Under the pieces are notes generated by a model. It was not told where the DNA came from. It ran no database searches and saw nothing but the letters and a program-made list of their open reading frames with translations. This document shows positions 62,559 through 64,000 of a stretch of 64,000 nt of DNA, piece after piece (positions within the stretch are counted from its first letter, which is position 1; each line of letters starts with the position of its first letter). The stretch covers positions 1-64,000 of the forward strand of contig NZ_BMTT01000005.1 of NCBI RefSeq assembly GCF_014649815.1, read 5' to 3'. Source of the stretch: Streptomyces mutabilis (lineage in GTDB: Bacteria; Actinomycetota; Actinomycetes; Streptomycetales; Streptomycetaceae). The position numbers and the translations under genes are program-made.

Positions 62559-63902
62559 TCAGGGCTGGGCGGGCATGCTCCAGCAGTTGGAGCGGGCCGG
62601 CTCGCCGGAGAGCCGGTCGGTGAGCCAGGAGATGGCCTTGCCCTGGTCGGCGAGGAGCGGGGCGAAGTGGTTGAGCAGGCCGCTGCCGACGCCCGGCAGC
62701 AGGACGGGGTCGTAGGTGACCTTCGCGCCCTTGCGACACCAGTCGACGGCCAGTTGCCGGGACTGGTCGTGGGGGACCAGGTCGTCGCTGACACCCGTGG
62801 CCACCCGGACCGGGCTGTCCGGCTTCAGCGTGCCGATCCGCTGTTCGGCGAGGAAGTTCTGCAACGCGGGCTCGGCCCGGATGACGTCGCCGAGCGACTG
62901 ACCGGTCTTCGTCCAGACGGTGCTGCTGTCGCCTCCGTAGGCGAAGAGCGCGTCGCCGACGCACATCGTCGACAGGTCCCTGAGCGCTGCCTCACCGGCC
63001 GGGTTGATGTACCGGTCGGCGATCGGCCGGAGCGCGGGCTCGCTCTGCAGGAAGCCGTTGAGCGACCAGCCCAGGGCGCCGGCGAGGTCGCCGCCGTCGA
63101 TGGCCTCGGTGACCTCGACCAGATCGGCGGGCGGAGCACCGGCGTAGGTGCCCGCCAGGGGCACGTCCGGGGCGTAGGACGGCTGGAGCTCGGCCGCGGC
63201 GGCCGCCGCCCCGCCGCCCTGGCTGTACCCGAACAGCCCGACCCGGGAGGCGGAGGTGACCGACGCCGAGTCGAGCGAGCGGGCGGCGCGTACGGCGTCG
63301 AGGACGGCGTGGGCGCCGTCGACACGGTTGACGTAAGTGTGCAGCCGGTCGGTGGCGCCGAGGCCGACGTAGTCGGTGACGACGACGGCGACACCGCGCA
63401 GCAGCAGCCGGTACACCGACAGGTCCTCGTAACCCACCGAGACCGTCTCACCGTTGAACCGCAACGGCTGCTCCAGGGCCATCGAGGCGGCGCACTGGTC
63501 GCCCTGGCCCATGGTGCCGGGGGCGACGGCGACCATCGGCCTGGGGCCGTCGCCGCGCCACTCGGCGGACGGTTCTATGTAGGCGCCGGTCACGGCGACC
63601 GGTTCGCCGTTCGCGTCGGTGGACTTGTACATCAGCCGGGTCGCCCGGCCCGGGAGCGGGCCGCCGAGGCTGGGCAGGCTCAGGGCCAGGCGCAGCGGCT
63701 CGCTCCGGATCAGCGCGCCGTCGGCCTCGGGCAGGGTGGCCGGCGGGGTGTAGAAGGCGGGGATCTCGATGCCGCGGGAGACCTCCGTGGCGGTGGCCGG
63801 ACCGGCTGACCTTCCGTCGTCGGCGGCGGCCGGGACGGCCTGTGCGCCGAGGGCGAGTGCGACGGCGATCGCCGCGGCGAGCGTGCGTGGACGTGGGGGC
63901 AT
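62559..63902 (-). CDS. Secreted lipase family (LIP) protein
   Basis: A 447-residue secreted alpha/beta hydrolase. The signal peptide is MPPRPRTLAAAIAVALALG to PAAADDG (about residue 30). LIP-family features are IPAFYTPPATLP, MYKSTDANGEPVAVTGAYI, the nucleophile elbow VGLFGYSQGGGAAA (Ser about 212), the Asp in ATGVSDDLVPHDQSRQLA and the His in GSGLLNHFAPLL. The family includes Candida lipase A-like enzymes and actinobacterial secretory lipases. ATG at 63902 with AGGAGG seven bases upstream. The remaining 98 bp to the window end show no clear promoter. Confidence 0.9.
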   Translation of the reverse strand: MPPRPRTLAAAIAVALALGAQAVPAAADDGRSAGPATATEVSRGIEIPAFYTPPATLPEADGALIRSEPLRLALSLPSLGGPLPGRATRLMYKSTDANGEPVAVTGAYIEPSAEWRGDGPRPMVAVAPGTMGQGDQCAASMALEQPLRFNGETVSVGYEDLSVYRLLLRGVAVVVTDYVGLGATDRLHTYVNRVDGAHAVLDAVRAARSLDSASVTSASRVGLFGYSQGGGAAAAAAELQPSYAPDVPLAGTYAGAPPADLVEVTEAIDGGDLAGALGWSLNGFLQSEPALRPIADRYINPAGEAALRDLSTMCVGDALFAYGGDSSTVWTKTGQSLGDVIRAEPALQNFLAEQRIGTLKPDSPVRVATGVSDDLVPHDQSRQLAVDWCRKGAKVTYDPVLLPGVGSGLLNHFAPLLADQGKAISWLTDRLSGEPARSNCWSMPAQP

Positions 63903-64000
63903 GGCGAACCTCCTGGGGAAGGGCCGGAACCGGTCGTCCGCGGTCCGCTGGGAGAGGGCCGTGGCCGCGCTGCTCGGGGACCGTAACCGGAGAGGGGTTA

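Overview
The window looks like chromosomal DNA of a Streptomyces or a close relative. GC content is very high, third codon positions are almost all G or C, and GTG starts and 4-base ATGA/GTGA overlaps are frequent. The families also fit: GlgE, ANTAR, SigB-type sigma factor, SpoIIE phosphatases, NPP1, an isorenieratene-type crt cluster and a small streptomycete CxxC protein. The mix of secreted hydrolases, stress genes, paralogues of housekeeping genes and decaying genes suggests a chromosome-arm (accessory) region. I saw no rRNA, tRNA, CRISPR array, insertion sequence or prophage.

Layout. 0-4.5 kb: glucan/trehalose metabolism (5' end of glgE, DUF5133, a PepA2-like protein, glgX) and a VOC protein. 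4.8-9.7 kb: ANTAR regulator, SigB-type sigma factor, hydroxymethylbilane synthase paralogue, NPP1 toxin-like protein, ATP-dependent DNA ligase. 9.7-10.6 kb: remains of a collapsed MFS/regulator locus. 10.7-19.4 kb: DoxX and peroxiredoxin, a large PAS-GAF-PP2C-HATPase protein, aldo-keto reductase, TauD dioxygenase, dienelactone hydrolase, YrdC/Sua5 protein, PucR-like regulator. 19.5-24.4 kb: a tetR-SDR-ADH operon with two overlapping operator-like palindromes, then a small protein and a catalase. 24.4-30.1 kb: fructosamine kinase-like protein, hypotheticals, an MFS exporter, and an epimerase/heptosyltransferase pair that looks degenerate. 30.1-41 kb: hemerythrin, DoxX, a molybdopterin oxidoreductase lacking its Fe-S cysteines, GNAT, a nucleotidyltransferase-BON-metallophosphoesterase operon, a GAF-PP2C phosphatase, SRPBCC and MBL-fold proteins. 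41-49.3 kb: CYP152-like P450, an orphan cytochrome oxidase subunit I, small proteins, a secreted S1 protease and a secreted GH92 mannosidase. 49.6-60.7 kb: an SRPBCC/desaturase-like/SDR operon running into crtU-crtT-crtY, which diverge from crtI-crtB-Rieske and a pyrimidine-dimer-glycosylase-like gene. 60.8-64 kb: EamA transporter, a half-deleted MFS pseudogene, a secreted lipase.

How it may work together. The most striking shared signal is a SigB-type promoter (GNNT-N14-16-GGGTAC). It lies upstream of the VOC gene, the small gene at 22.3 kb, the catalase, the molybdopterin enzyme, the nucleotidyltransferase operon and the MBL protein. It also occurs in mirror-image form between crtY and crtI. 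The window carries a SigB-type sigma factor and two SpoIIE-type phosphatases of the kind that control such sigma factors. I infer that much of the window belongs to a general-stress and photoprotection regulon. The crt cluster has cyclase, desaturase, synthase and aromatase genes but no crtE. A 32-codon open frame sits where crtE would normally lie, and a Rieske protein follows crtB.
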